A stretch of DNA of 64,000 bases from Bin87 sp965220265 (GTDB taxonomy: Bacteria > Chloroflexota > Dehalococcoidia > Lucifugimonadales > UBA3495), in the NCBI GenBank assembly GCA_965220265.1, contig CBDCPM010000004.1:868001-932000 (forward strand), in the 5' to 3' direction. A program made the translations under genes and the position numbers. Positions 44,500 to 54,069 of the stretch are shown one piece after another. The stretch's first letter is position 1, and each line of letters opens with the position of its first letter. The notes under the pieces were generated by a model. The model did no database searches and was not told the origin of the DNA. It saw only the letters and a list, made by a program, of their open reading frames with translations.

Positions 44500-45379
44500 G
44501 AGGGCGTGTGACAATGGGCTAAACCTGCAAGACCGATACTTGGGGTGAGAGTAGGGTGGCCGATACGCTGGTGGAATGAGTAGAAAAGCATACCCCAGCG
44601 ATTTGACCGATGCCCAATGGGAAGAATTGGCTCCCCTGCTGCCGCCCGACAAAACCAGAGGACATCCCAGAACCACGGACTTGCGGGAAGTGGTGAACGG
44701 CATGCTCTACGTGCTAGGGGCGGCATACCCTGGCGGCTGATGCCCAATGACCTGCCGCCGTGGGGAACGGTGTGGTGGTACTTTCGGAATTGGCGGGATG
44801 ATGGGACTTGGGAACGGGTAGAAGCGGCCTTGCGTGCTCGGGTTCGGGAAGCCGCCGGACGCGATGCCACGCCCAGCGCGGCCATCATCGACAGCCAATC
44901 GGTAAAGACCACGGAAAAAGGAGGCCCAGAGGCTATGACACGGGTAAAAAGGTTGCCGGACGCAAGCGCCACATCGTAGTGGACACCATGGGGTTGCTCT
45001 TGGCCGTGGTGGTTCATGCCGCCAACATTCAAGACCGGGATGGCGCCAAGCTGGTGTTGGCCAAACTGTTGGGCCGATTTCCCCGGTTGCGGATCATCTG
45101 GGCGGATGCAGGCTACGCGGGCCGGTTGGTGGTGTGGGCGTGGGCCACTGGCGATTGGCTGCTGACCATGGTGAAAGTAAACCGGATAGCCACCAGTTTG
45201 AGGTGTTGCCGCGCCGGTGGGTGGTAGAGTGTACGTTGGCCTGGCTGAGCCGATGTCGTCGGTTGAGCAAAGACTACGAAGAGTGAACCGAAAGTAGCGA
45301 AGCTTGGGTGCATGTCGCCATGGTCCACCTGATGATCAAGAGGCTTCACCCCGCTTGAACTACTTTGTCACACACCCTC
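44500..45379 (+). mobile_element. IS5-family element, degenerate, 880 bp
   Basis: Ends GAGGGCGTGTGACAATG and complement GAGGGTGTGTGACAAAG, flanked by TAA direct repeats at 44497-44499 and 45380-45382, fitting the TNA target rule of this group. Confidence 0.85.
44576..45358 (+). pseudogene. IS5-family transposase, several frameshifts
   Basis: MSRKAYPSDLTDAQWEELAP, then GGIPWRLMPNDLPPWGTVWWYF, then AIIDSQSVKTTEKGG, then GRKRHIVVDTMGLLLAVVVH and ADAGYAGRLV occupy different frames; the end AWVHVAMVHLMIKRL is in yet another. At least four shifts mean it is dead. Confidence 0.88.
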
Positions 45380-45382
45380 TAA

Positions 45383-45415
45383 CCCCGGGCAAATCAATTT
45401 GCCTGGGGCTCTTTT
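45383..45415 (+). terminator. Rho-independent terminator
   Basis: CCCCGGGCAAAT / ATTTGCCTGGGG with a two-base loop, followed by CTCTTTT. It lies immediately right of the IS5 target repeat and probably once terminated the LLM/ferritin-like transcript before the insertions. Confidence 0.75.
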
Positions 45416-45526
45416 CGGATAGTTCCGGCAATCAGCCTTCCTGGTTTTTCGGGAGTCTCCATCGACCACATTGGGTTAGAATAAGGCGAGTTAACCTTAA
45501 GACAGCCATAGCCGGGAGGTGATTCA

Positions 45527-48202
45527 ATGGTGCAGGCCGGAGCAGAAGCGCCAACTACACCGGGAGCTTTGTCAGGAATCCGAGTGTTGGACTTCACCTG
45601 GGTCCGGGCGGGTCCCTGGTGCACCCGATGGCTGGGGGCGCTGGGAGCCGAGGTTATCAAGGTTGAATGGCCGCAGAGCCCCAATACTCGGGGCAACAAC
45701 ATTGCGACGGGAGCGGGTACCCCCGAGGGCCTGCCCGCCAATCTCAACACCAACGGCCATTTCAGCGACACCAACTCCAACAAGCTGAGCGTCACCCTGA
45801 ACACTCGCACCGACCGAGGCATTGACCTTACCCGGCGCCTGGTCGCCATGTCCGACATCGTCATCGAGAACTTCGCATACGGTGTGTTGGAGCGGTGGGG
45901 TCTGGGCTACGAGGAAATGAAGAAGCTCCGGCCTGACATCATTTACCTCTCCATGTCCGGCTTCGGCCACACCGGTCGGGACCGGGACTATCAAACCATG
46001 GGAGCCATTGCGCAAGCCCTGTCCGGTATGACCTACACGTCGGGCCTGCCGGACCAGCCGCCCGCCGGTTGGGGCTGGTCCTACCTGGACGACACCGGTG
46101 GCTTGTACGGAGCCATGTATGCTCTGAGCGCGATTTACCATCGCAACATGACCGGCCAGGGACAGCATGTCGACAGTTCCCAGTGGATCCTCGGCGTCCC
46201 CCTTAATGGCTCGGCTTTCTTGGACATCCAGGCCAACGGTCGTTCCACCATGCGAGAGGGGTACCCGCCGGGCAACCGCGCTCACTGGCCTGGCACGCCC
46301 CTGGTGAACAACTACCGGGGGCGGACCGGGGCGCCGCACAACGCTTACCAGACCAGCCCGGCGGAGCACAACGACTGGTGTGCCCTGGCCTGCTTCTCCG
46401 ACCATGAGTGGCGGCAGTTAGTGGGGGTAATGGGCTCTCCCGGTTGGGCCACGAGCGAGAAGTTTGCCACCCTTGAAGGTCGCCTGGATCACCAGGAAGA
46501 GATGGACCAGGGGATAGGGGCGTGGACCAGGACTCTGGGCAAGTACGAGATCATGGAACGGTGCCAGGCGGCGGGAGTACCCGCCATGCCCGTTCAAAGC
46601 AGCCAGGACCGGGTGGAAAACGATCCCCAGCTCAGGCAGCGCGAGATATACCGTGACGCGAAGCATCCCGCGCTGGGGACCTGGCCCCTTCAGAACGCTC
46701 CCTTCAAGATGTCGGAGACGCCCGCAGTCAACAGCCGGTCAGGTCCCCTGATCGGCGGGCACACCAAGGAGGTGTTTCAGGGGTTGTTGGGCATCAGTCA
46801 CGAGGAGTTGGTGAGCGGCTTCGCCGAAGGCACCTTCTGGCCCAAGGACCTCGGTATGGACGATTATCCCTACTTCAAGGAGATGATGGAAGATGCCTCG
46901 CCCGTGCAGTGGAGTGGGAATGAGCCGATAGCGAATCCCGCGCCGGCGCCGGCGCGGACGCCGGACCGGAACTCTGCGGGGGCCTTTGGGGGACTGCGGG
47001 TGCTGGAGCTCGCCGATGAGAAGGGGCAGTGGTGTGGCAAGCAGATGGCCGACATGGGAGCAGACGTCATCAAGATAGAGCCGCCCGGCGGCGAGGCGGC
47101 CCGGTCCGTGGGGCCCTTCTATCAGGACATACCGGATCGGGAGAGGAGCCTTTACTTCTGGCATTACAACACCTCCAAGCGGGGGGTTACCTTGAATCTG
47201 GAGATGGAGGACGGGCGCCGGCTGTTCCGGCAAATGGCGGAGAAGGCGGATGTGATACTGGAGACCTTCAGGCCCGGTTATCTGGCCTCCCTGGGGCTGG
47301 GGTACGAAGATCTAGCAAAGAGTAACCCTGGGCTGATTATGTGCTCACTGACCCCCTTTGGGCAGACCGGGCCGTGGCAGGACTTCCAGACCAGCGACCT
47401 GCTGCATCTGGCGGCGGGCGGACAGATGGCTCGGTGTGGCTATGACGACGACGTGGTGCCGGGTGCACCGCCCATCGCCCCCGGAGGAGGGCAGGCCTGG
47501 CATATCGGAAGTCACTACGCCTACATCGCCATTACCGCGGCGCTGGTTAACCGGTCGGTGACGGCACGGGGGCAGTACATAGATGCCTCGGTGCACGATG
47601 CCTGCGCGCTCACGACCGAGGGCCATGTGAACCAGTATATTTACAAAGGAGATGTGGTTCCTCGTAGAACAGGAGGAGGCAACGCCGCCACTGGGCCCAA
47701 CGCCCAGGTCCTCTGCAAGGATGGAAAATACGTGAATGTCGGTCAGATTACGCCGGAGCGGGTGCTCACGCTTGCCCCGTGGATGAATGAGCACGGCCTG
47801 GCGGGCGACCTGCTGGATGAAAAGTACCGGGACCCAACAGTCATCGCCGAGAGCCAAGCACACATTCGCGGAATTTTTGTGAACTTTCTTGCCAACATCC
47901 CTCGGGACGAGGCCTACCACGGCTTGCAGACGCGTAGCTCCAACGCGGGGGCGATCCGTTCCCCGGACGAGGTCATGCAGGACCCTCACCTGGAGGACCG
48001 CAGGTTCTGGACAGACGTGGAATACCCGGAACTTGGCGAGACATTCCGACACCCAGGCCCAGGGGCCATCTTCAACAGCTCACCCTGGGGGATATCCCGG
48101 CGCGCGCCTCTCATCGGGGAGAACAACGAAGAGGTCCTGTGCGGGGAGTTGGGACTATCCAAGGCGGAGTTGGCCGGCCTGGCTGAGGGAGGTTCGGTGT
48201 AA
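45527..48202 (+). CDS. Double-length class III CoA-transferase (two fused CaiB/BaiF units)
   Basis: An 891-residue protein made of two CoA-transferase modules. Module 1 (about 17-430) begins GIRVLDFTWVRAGPWCTRWLGALGAEVIKVE and has FAYGVLERWGLGYEEM; module 2 (about 490-885) begins GLRVLELADEKGQWCGKQMADMGADVIKIE and has FRPGYLASLGLGYEDL. They are joined by an Ala-Pro linker (ANPAPAPARTPDRN). Family III enzymes work as interlaced dimers, so the fusion may form both halves from one chain. GGGAGG precedes the ATG. It stands alone between mobile elements. Confidence 0.9.
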   Translation: MVQAGAEAPTTPGALSGIRVLDFTWVRAGPWCTRWLGALGAEVIKVEWPQSPNTRGNNIATGAGTPEGLPANLNTNGHFSDTNSNKLSVTLNTRTDRGIDLTRRLVAMSDIVIENFAYGVLERWGLGYEEMKKLRPDIIYLSMSGFGHTGRDRDYQTMGAIAQALSGMTYTSGLPDQPPAGWGWSYLDDTGGLYGAMYALSAIYHRNMTGQGQHVDSSQWILGVPLNGSAFLDIQANGRSTMREGYPPGNRAHWPGTPLVNNYRGRTGAPHNAYQTSPAEHNDWCALACFSDHEWRQLVGVMGSPGWATSEKFATLEGRLDHQEEMDQGIGAWTRTLGKYEIMERCQAAGVPAMPVQSSQDRVENDPQLRQREIYRDAKHPALGTWPLQNAPFKMSETPAVNSRSGPLIGGHTKEVFQGLLGISHEELVSGFAEGTFWPKDLGMDDYPYFKEMMEDASPVQWSGNEPIANPAPAPARTPDRNSAGAFGGLRVLELADEKGQWCGKQMADMGADVIKIEPPGGEAARSVGPFYQDIPDRERSLYFWHYNTSKRGVTLNLEMEDGRRLFRQMAEKADVILETFRPGYLASLGLGYEDLAKSNPGLIMCSLTPFGQTGPWQDFQTSDLLHLAAGGQMARCGYDDDVVPGAPPIAPGGGQAWHIGSHYAYIAITAALVNRSVTARGQYIDASVHDACALTTEGHVNQYIYKGDVVPRRTGGGNAATGPNAQVLCKDGKYVNVGQITPERVLTLAPWMNEHGLAGDLLDEKYRDPTVIAESQAHIRGIFVNFLANIPRDEAYHGLQTRSSNAGAIRSPDEVMQDPHLEDRRFWTDVEYPELGETFRHPGPGAIFNSSPWGISRRAPLIGENNEEVLCGELGLSKAELAGLAEGGSV

Positions 48203-48260
48203 CGCTGGTTTTCCTGCCGCAGCTAGGACCCTGTTCCGTCTCGCTTCAGCCCACAGCGCA

Positions 48261-48402
48261 TAATATTACAACGACGGATTTAGTGAATGACGCTTGACGT
48301 TCCGCATCTGAGGGTGGCCAAGCTATCCTCATCTGAGTATCGTCCCCGTTTGGCGTGGGCCGAAATCTGGGTCTGTCTTTACCAACCGTCGTTGTAATAC
48401 TA
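48261..48402. mobile_element. 142-bp MITE
   Basis: Terminal repeats TAATATTACAACGACGG and the complement of TAGTATTACAACGACGG (17 bases, one mismatch) enclose non-coding DNA. The outer TAGTATTACA is shared with the 214-bp MITE family downstream. Confidence 0.75.
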
Positions 48403-48545
48403 GGTTCTGTTGACATTTCACCGTAACCAGCTGAGAGCGGCGGTGAAATGCAGGAAGCCCAGGTATCTGGTGTCCAGCTTCTCAAACCGGGAGAAGATCC
48501 GGCGATAGTGCTTCATCTTGTTGATGAAGCATTCCACTAAAATGC
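48403..48545 (-). mobile_element. IS5-family 3' fragment
   Basis: Encodes only the transposase C-terminus (FINKMKHYRRIFSRFEKL, RYLGFLHFTAAL) and the right terminal repeat GGTTCTGTTGACATTTCA. It belongs to the same group as the element at 29886. Confidence 0.8.
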
Positions 48546-48681
48546 GCAGAAATTGTGTCGTTGTCCAGCATTCGATCTGATCGTTTCTCGTTCGTGCCGC
48601 CCCCCGGCAATCTGGCAGGGGGCCCAGAGGTCCCCGGCGGGAACCTAATCCCGCCAGTTGACGCTGGGATATGTTGGGGCG

Positions 48682-48813
48682 TCAGGCCATGAACCGGATC
48701 GCTGCCAGCAGCGCCACGGCTGCTATGGTAAGGCCCAAGCCCGGCACGCCCGCTTTCGCGGTGGTCGTCCCGATGACGGCGAGGCAGAATGCCGCCAAAA
48801 CCCAAGGCAACAT
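48682..48813 (-). CDS. Putative 43-residue membrane protein
   Basis: MLPWVLAAFCLAVIGTTTAK, then GVPGLGLTIAAVALLAAIRF: two hydrophobic segments with a short turn. GGGAG lies eight bases upstream of the ATG. It sits in otherwise non-coding remnant DNA, so it may be a leftover or a true small protein. Confidence 0.35.
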   Translation of the reverse strand: MLPWVLAAFCLAVIGTTTAKAGVPGLGLTIAAVALLAAIRFMA

Positions 48814-49002
48814 GATGTTGCTCCCTAGAAAGCGGGCCGGAAACCCCTATCTTCCCCAAAGTGCAATTTTCATTGCGTCGAATATCGATGTAATTGCAGG
48901 GTATTCGCAACGGATAACCTATAAATATCTGCCGTATATGACTGTAAAGCGTCTGACGGTTGCAGGGTAAAAACCCCGCCAATGGCTTTCCGGCCGGACT
49001 TC

Positions 49003-49216
49003 TAGTATTACAGCCGCGCTTTGTGGGAAGGACTCATGTCGCTAACCGTGCCCGAAGTTAGACGGCTGTTATGCACGCTGCTGTGACTACTTTATGAGAG
49101 CACTGACCTGCCTATATGGTAGCCGTGGTGGAGCCGGTGGCACCAAGCCCGAGCCTTGGAATCCCTTACAAGAGACTCTTTCAGAGGCCCTCAATTCAAG
49201 TTCAACTGTAATACTA
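49003..49216. mobile_element. 214-bp MITE, copy A
   Basis: Begins TAGTATTACAGCCGCGC and ends CAACTGTAATACTA. Aligns end to end with copies B and C. The interior (CCGTGCCCGAAGTTAGACGG, TGCTGTGACTACTTTATGAG) is conserved and has no open frame of note. Confidence 0.85.
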
Positions 49217-50060
49217 AACCAAAGCCAAGGTGGGATGTGCATTTAGGAGGGGTTGGCAATGGGGCTGGGAGTCTTGCAGTAGCCTTTCAGCCCTTGATTG
49301 CAGGACGGTTCGGCAGCGGTGCTTGACCTCCTCCCTCCGGCTGCACAGCCCGTGGAGGAAGCTTCCGACCCTCTCTTGCACTCGAGTCTTGGTCCCCAAG
49401 CACAGGTTTCCGGTGGCGTCCTCCCTCGCCCAGCCCCAGACCGCCTCAGCGGCGTTGAAATCCGGAATGTAGCCCGGCAGGTTCACCAGCCGAAGGCCCA
49501 GGTCCGGCGTCCGGAGATACTCCCTTACCGCCTCGCCCCGGTGCGCCGGAGCGTTGTCCCAAATCACGTTCAACGACCCGGCGTGTCTCTCCCTCAGTTG
49601 TCTCAGGAAGGCGGCCGATGTTTCTGAGTTGCTGTTGCCTCCAGCTCCATCCACTCCACCTCGCCGGTCTCCAAGCATACCGCCGAGTAGAGCTGGCCTT
49701 TTCACCATAGCGCGGGCTGCTGGAGTCCACCAAGGCTGGCTCTCCCTGCAGCACCCACTTGCCCCGCAGTTCAGCGTCCGCCCGGAAGTGCGCCTCGTCG
49801 GCGAAGAATATCTTGGCTCCAGACCGCCCGGCCTCGTCCCACCGGGAGGCGTATTCCGCCACGAAGGATTCCCGCTTGGCATGGTCAGCCTTGACCAGAC
49901 GCTTCTTGGGGCGTTTCAGGACAAACCCCAAACGGTGGAGGTAGTTCACGCAACCGCTGCGGCTCAGGCTGATACCGAAGCGTTCCAGGACAAACTGCCG
50001 CACCGCCCTCCAGTTCCAGTTGGCCAGTTCGATGTCCGACTCGGTGGGCAACTCCTGCAC
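49217..50060 (-). pseudogene. IS630-family transposase remnant (element 1)
   Basis: N-terminal part NWNWRAVRQFVLERFGISLS, NYLHRLGFVLKRPKKRLVKAD and FFADEAHFRADAELRGKWV (first DDE Asp) in one frame; LRQLRERHAGSLNVIWDNAPAHRG (second Asp) and LVNLPGYIPDFNAAEAVWGW (last acid) in another. The shift lies near 49700. It is bracketed by MITE copies A and B, and both ends appear lost. Confidence 0.82.
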
Positions 50061-50126
50061 CGCCTGATAGACGACAATAAGTCCTGCCGGTCGCCTGTTG
50101 CCTCACCAGCAAATGTTACCGAAAAC

Positions 50127-50351
50127 TCAGCACTTTGGGTCTCCTGCCGACAGCGTCATTTCCGGCATTCCACTGGGGTAGTGCAGCGAAACTTCGGACC
50201 CGGCGTAGACCAGCTTGTCGGCCATGATGCCTCGCCACTGCTGCACCTTCCGCTGCAACGTACGCAGGTGCGGCCGGCTGAAACGATCCGGTTCAGCCTC
50301 CTGCAGCCGGCCCAGCAATGCCACCGCGCTGGAGTCCGGATCTTCCTGCAA
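50127..50351 (-). pseudogene. Fragment resembling an IS21 IstA transposase
   Basis: A 75-residue frame with ALLGRLQEAEPDRFSRPHLR and TLQRKVQQWRGIMADKLVYA, a pattern found near the N-terminus of IS21-type IstA proteins. It is cut by MITE B on one side and the IS630 remnant on the other. Confidence 0.5.
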
Positions 50352-50357
50352 CCAGCC

Positions 50358-50571
50358 TAGTATTACAGCCGCGCATCGAAGGAAGGACTCATGTCGCTGA
50401 CCGTGCCCGAAGTTAGACGGCTGTTATGCAGGTTGCTGTGACTACTTTATGAGGGCGCTGACCTACCTATATGGCAGCCATGGTGGAGCCGGTGGCACCA
50501 AGCCCGAGCCTTGGAATCCATTACAAGAGACACTTTCAGAGGCCTTCAATTCAAGTGCAACTGTAATACTA
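50358..50571. mobile_element. 214-bp MITE, copy B
   Basis: Same length and ends as copies A and C. Its last TA is the first TA of copy C, so the two share a dinucleotide target. Confidence 0.87.
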
Positions 50572-50783
50572 GTACTACAGTCGCGCTTCAAGGGAAGGAC
50601 TCATATCACTGACCGTGCCCGAAGTTAGACGGCTGTCATGCAGGCTGCTGTGACTACTTTATGAGAGTGCTGACCTGCCTATCCGGTAGCCGTGGTGGAG
50701 CTGGCAGCACCAAGCCAGAGACTTGGAATCCGTTACAAGAGGCACTTTCAGAGGCCCGCAATTCAAGTGCAACTGTAATACTA
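50570..50783. mobile_element. 214-bp MITE, copy C
   Basis: Begins TAGTACTACAGTCGCGC and ends CAACTGTAATACTA. Directly follows copy B with a shared TA. IS630 element 2 begins a few bases later. Confidence 0.87.
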
Positions 50784-50851
50784 GTACTGTTTCAATCTGA
50801 TCTTGTCGGATAGATATATTGGAGCTTACGGCGAGCATCTTGGGTGGTAAA

Positions 50852-52561
50852 CCCCAATCCACCGAAAGGACGAGGTTGGTGTCGTGCTGAAGGGATGAAA
50901 AAGTGCTCCCGGCTTCGGGGATAATGGTTTTTGAGAACGAAAACCACCCTGAAACGAGGAGCACCCAACGGATGCTACCACCTGAGCGCCCCGACCGCAT
51001 CCACGTTGCCTTCGACGATCACCGACTGGTGGCCAACGCCGGACTGCTTTTGCCCATCACCCTGGCCCATCATCTGGGGCTGGGAGATCTGGTGGACCGC
51101 CACGTTGACCTGGGAAATGCGCCGGGTCGTGCCAACGCGGGAGACAAGGTGCTGACGCTGGTGGCGTCGGCGTTGGCCGGCGGTGACTGCATTGACGACG
51201 CCGACGCGCTGCGCGCTGGCGGGACCGAGCAGGTGCTGGGCTGCGCGGTCAAGGCGCCATCCACGCTGGGGACCTTTCTGCGGAGTTTCCGATGGGGCCA
51301 CGCGCGGCAGCTGGATCGGGTGAGCCGGGAGGCGCTGGCCCGAGCCTGGACGGCTGGGGCCGGACCGGGCGACGATCCGCTGACCATCGACCTGGACTCC
51401 ACCGTCTGCGAGACTTACGGTCTGGCCAAGGAAGGCGCGCAGCGCCACAACTACGCCGGCCAACGGGGCTATCACCTCCTGCTTGCCATCGCCGCGGGAA
51501 CCGGCGACGTGCTGATGTGTCGACTGCGGAAGGGTCGGGCCAACACCGCCCGCGGCGCCGCCAACTTCCTGCGCGAGACGGTGAGCCGAATGCGCTACGC
51601 CGGAGCCACTGGACCACTCACCATGCGGGCGGACAGCGGCTTCTACACCCACGACATGGTGGCCGCCTGTCGCGACCAGAAGGTACGCTACTCCATCACC
51701 GTCCGCCAGCACCCGAGCCTGCGCAATCTCATCGAGGCCATACCTGAAGATGACTGGACGCCCATATCCTATTGGATGGATGGCGGCGCCGATGTGGCCG
51801 AAACCAGCTATACTCCCTTCGCCAGTGAGCCCGACGCGGTACCGGAGCGCCTCATCGTCCGGCGGGTGAAACCCACGCCCGACTCCCAACTGGCCCTGCT
51901 TGCCAACTACAGCTATCACGCCTGCATCACCGACCGGGAGGGCGACACCCTGTATCTGGAGGCCGACCATCGCCGCCACGCCGAGATCGAGAACGCCATC
52001 CGCGACCTCAAATACGGCGTGGGTCTCAACCACCTGCCATCGGGACGTTTTCCCGCCAACGCCGCCTGGCTGGCGGTGCAAGTCATCGCTCATAACCTGG
52101 CCCGCTGGACCACGCGCATCGGCCTGGGCGAGCAACTGGCAACCACCAAGACCCTGCGCAGGCGCTTCTTCTCCCTGGCTGGACGGCTCACCCGCAAAGC
52201 CCGCCGCCTCGCCCTGCATCTGCCACAGGATTGGCCTTGGCGAAACCAATTCAGCAGCGCCCTGGCACGATTGCGCGCCCTGCCACTCCCATCCTGACGC
52301 CGCCCTCGGCCTTTCACCTGTCTACGATGACGCACCACGCCTGGCCCAACCGCGCCAGGCTGGGCTCCTGACGGTCTCCGCCATCGGTCTGCGCTGAAAA
52401 TCACTGCCAATGCCGCTACCAGGGGTCGTCAATATCCCCTTGGCGCGGCATCCACGCCCCACATCGTCCATTTCATCGGCATCAGGTCCTCGCCATCCCG
52501 CTCCCTGACCCCTCATCTCTCTCAAATGCCGCACCGCCCTATCCCATCGGTGGATTCGGGG
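50852..52561 (+). mobile_element. IS1380-family element, intact copy
   Basis: A 1710-bp element with ends CCCCAATCCACCGAA and TTCGGTGGATTCGGGG-type complements, flanked by TAAA at 50848-50851 and 52562-52565. Its insertion into IS630 element 2 is exact and recent enough that the target duplication is unchanged. Confidence 0.95.
50972..52297 (+). CDS. IS1380-family transposase
   Basis: A 441-residue intact DDE transposase: DDHRLVANAGLLLPITLAHH, ALAGGDCIDDADALRAGG, TIDLDSTVCETYGLAKEGAQ with the first acidic residue, MRADSGFYTHDMV with the second, and AEIENAIRDLKYGVGLNH with the last. A GAGGAGCAC site precedes the ATG at 50972. As the only unbroken copy it could mobilise the fragments at 31286 and 43352. 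Confidence 0.95.
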   Translation: MLPPERPDRIHVAFDDHRLVANAGLLLPITLAHHLGLGDLVDRHVDLGNAPGRANAGDKVLTLVASALAGGDCIDDADALRAGGTEQVLGCAVKAPSTLGTFLRSFRWGHARQLDRVSREALARAWTAGAGPGDDPLTIDLDSTVCETYGLAKEGAQRHNYAGQRGYHLLLAIAAGTGDVLMCRLRKGRANTARGAANFLRETVSRMRYAGATGPLTMRADSGFYTHDMVAACRDQKVRYSITVRQHPSLRNLIEAIPEDDWTPISYWMDGGADVAETSYTPFASEPDAVPERLIVRRVKPTPDSQLALLANYSYHACITDREGDTLYLEADHRRHAEIENAIRDLKYGVGLNHLPSGRFPANAAWLAVQVIAHNLARWTTRIGLGEQLATTKTLRRRFFSLAGRLTRKARRLALHLPQDWPWRNQFSSALARLRALPLPS

Positions 52562-53076
52562 TAAACCGCCAGTCTATGGCTGATTGTGCTGCGTTGCGCT
52601 CGCGTTCGAGCGCCGCAACCTCTCGCCGCAGCTCCGCCTCATCGCTGATACGGCGGTTCAGACATCCCCTGCTGAAGACGCTCAACTCGATCTCAGCCAT
52701 CCCTTCGGCAAGCTCAGGACAGGATTCAGCCAGCTGCCGTGCGTGGGAGTGTAATGAAACTCGAGGCGTTGGGCGATGCGTCGAGCTTCGCCGGGCTCAA
52801 ATGCTGCGTAGAGCGCGCCGAGTTTGTGGGTGTTGAGGTTGTCCAGTACCAGCCGGACCACCTCGGCATCAGGGTATGCTTCCTCCACCAGCCACCGCAT
52901 CTGGTGCGCGAAGTCTACGGCAGTGCGGCGCTCGGTCACCTCCACAGGTCTCCAGCCACCCCTCGGCTCACAGATCATGAACAGGTTCCGTGTCCCGTTG
53001 CGCTGGTACTCGGTGTCATAGCGTGCCACCCGTCCCGGGGCAGCCTCCAGGGGCGGACGCACCTCCCCAGTCAATT

Positions 53077-53127
53077 GCCGGGAGGTCTCGTCTGCCGGGA
53101 GGTCTCGTCTGCCGGGAGGTCTCGTCG
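53077..53127. repeat. 17-bp tandem repeat, three copies
   Basis: GCCGGGAGGTCTCGTCT repeated three times within the IS630 transposase, shifting frame (17 is not a multiple of three). Confidence 0.9.
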
Positions 53128-54069
53128 AAACACCCTACCGGACGCTCCGGATGGTACGCCTGTTGGTACAGGTCCAGCACGTCCTCCATCCGCGCCACGA
53201 ACTCCCCGCTCACCTTGGGGATACACCACTCCTGCTTCTGCCACGGCTTGAGTGCGTTTTTTTGAGCATCTGGCGCACCGTCTCCAGGGAGATGCTATCG
53301 GCAAACTCCAACTCCACCACCTACCTGGTCGGCCAACAACTGGAGTGTCCAGTGCGTGTGCCCTTCGGGCGCGGCGCTGCACGCAATGGCGATCAGGTGC
53401 GCTTCCTGCTTGCCGTCCAGCTTGCGCTCCTGGCCCGGCCGCGGTCGGTCATTGATGGCGGCCTCAAGTCCTTCCTCCACCTACCGCTTCCGCGCTCTGG
53501 CGACCGTGGCCGCGTTGACCAACAGCACATCGGCTATCTCACGGTCCCGAAGCCCCTGGTCAGCCTTGAGCAGCGACAGCGCCCGCTTCACGGTGCGCAC
53601 TGACGCCTTGCCTCGCTGGGACACCTCATTGAGACGGGAGCGTTCGGCCTCGGTCAACTCTACTTTATACTTGATGGCAGCCATGGCTGGGCACTTCCTC
53701 ACACAAAGATCATGCCCAAGTATGGCTGCTTTCTTATATTCTTAGAACCTGTCTACGATCTCTGGAATAGGTTAAGTTGCGACTATGATCAGGGGAGGGG
53801 TAATCATGTCTCATTCTTATCCCAGCGACATCAGCCGGAAGCAATTCGCCCGGATTCTGCCGACGTTGGAGTCGGCCCGCCGTCGGACCAAGCCCCGCAC
53901 CGTGGACTTGTATGACGTTTTCTGCGGCGTGCTGTACCTCTTGAAAAGCGGGTGCCAGTGGCGAATGCTGCCCGCGGACTTCTCCAATTGGCGCACTTGC
54001 TACCAGTATTTCCGGCAGTGGAGCGAGCAGCCTGGCCCGGCGAAAGAATCCATTCTGGAGCAAGTCCTA

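Larger units (their letters stand above)
50792..53684 (-). pseudogene. IS630-family transposase (element 2) interrupted by IS1380
   Basis: The start MAAIKYKVELTEAERSRLNE and AATVARARKR lie right; EMVLDNLNTHK-like RLVLDNLNTHKLGALYAAF and FHYTPTHGSWLN follow; the end TTQDARRKLQYIYPTRSD is left of the IS1380 copy. Removing 50852-52561 and one TAAA rejoins DWRFTTQDARRKL in frame. The gene also has frame breaks near 53470, 53230 and in a triple 17-bp repeat at 53077, plus a 24-base insert after HGSWLN (PVLSLPKG). Confidence 0.88.

Noticed and set aside
48671..48970. A 99-codon plus-strand frame in the transposon graveyard
   Set aside because: Poor composition and no ribosome-binding site; the opposite strand carries the better small membrane protein candidate.
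49003..50783. CRISPR-like spacing of three similar repeats
   Set aside because: The repeats are 214 bp with inverted ends and carry no short regular spacers; they are MITEs.
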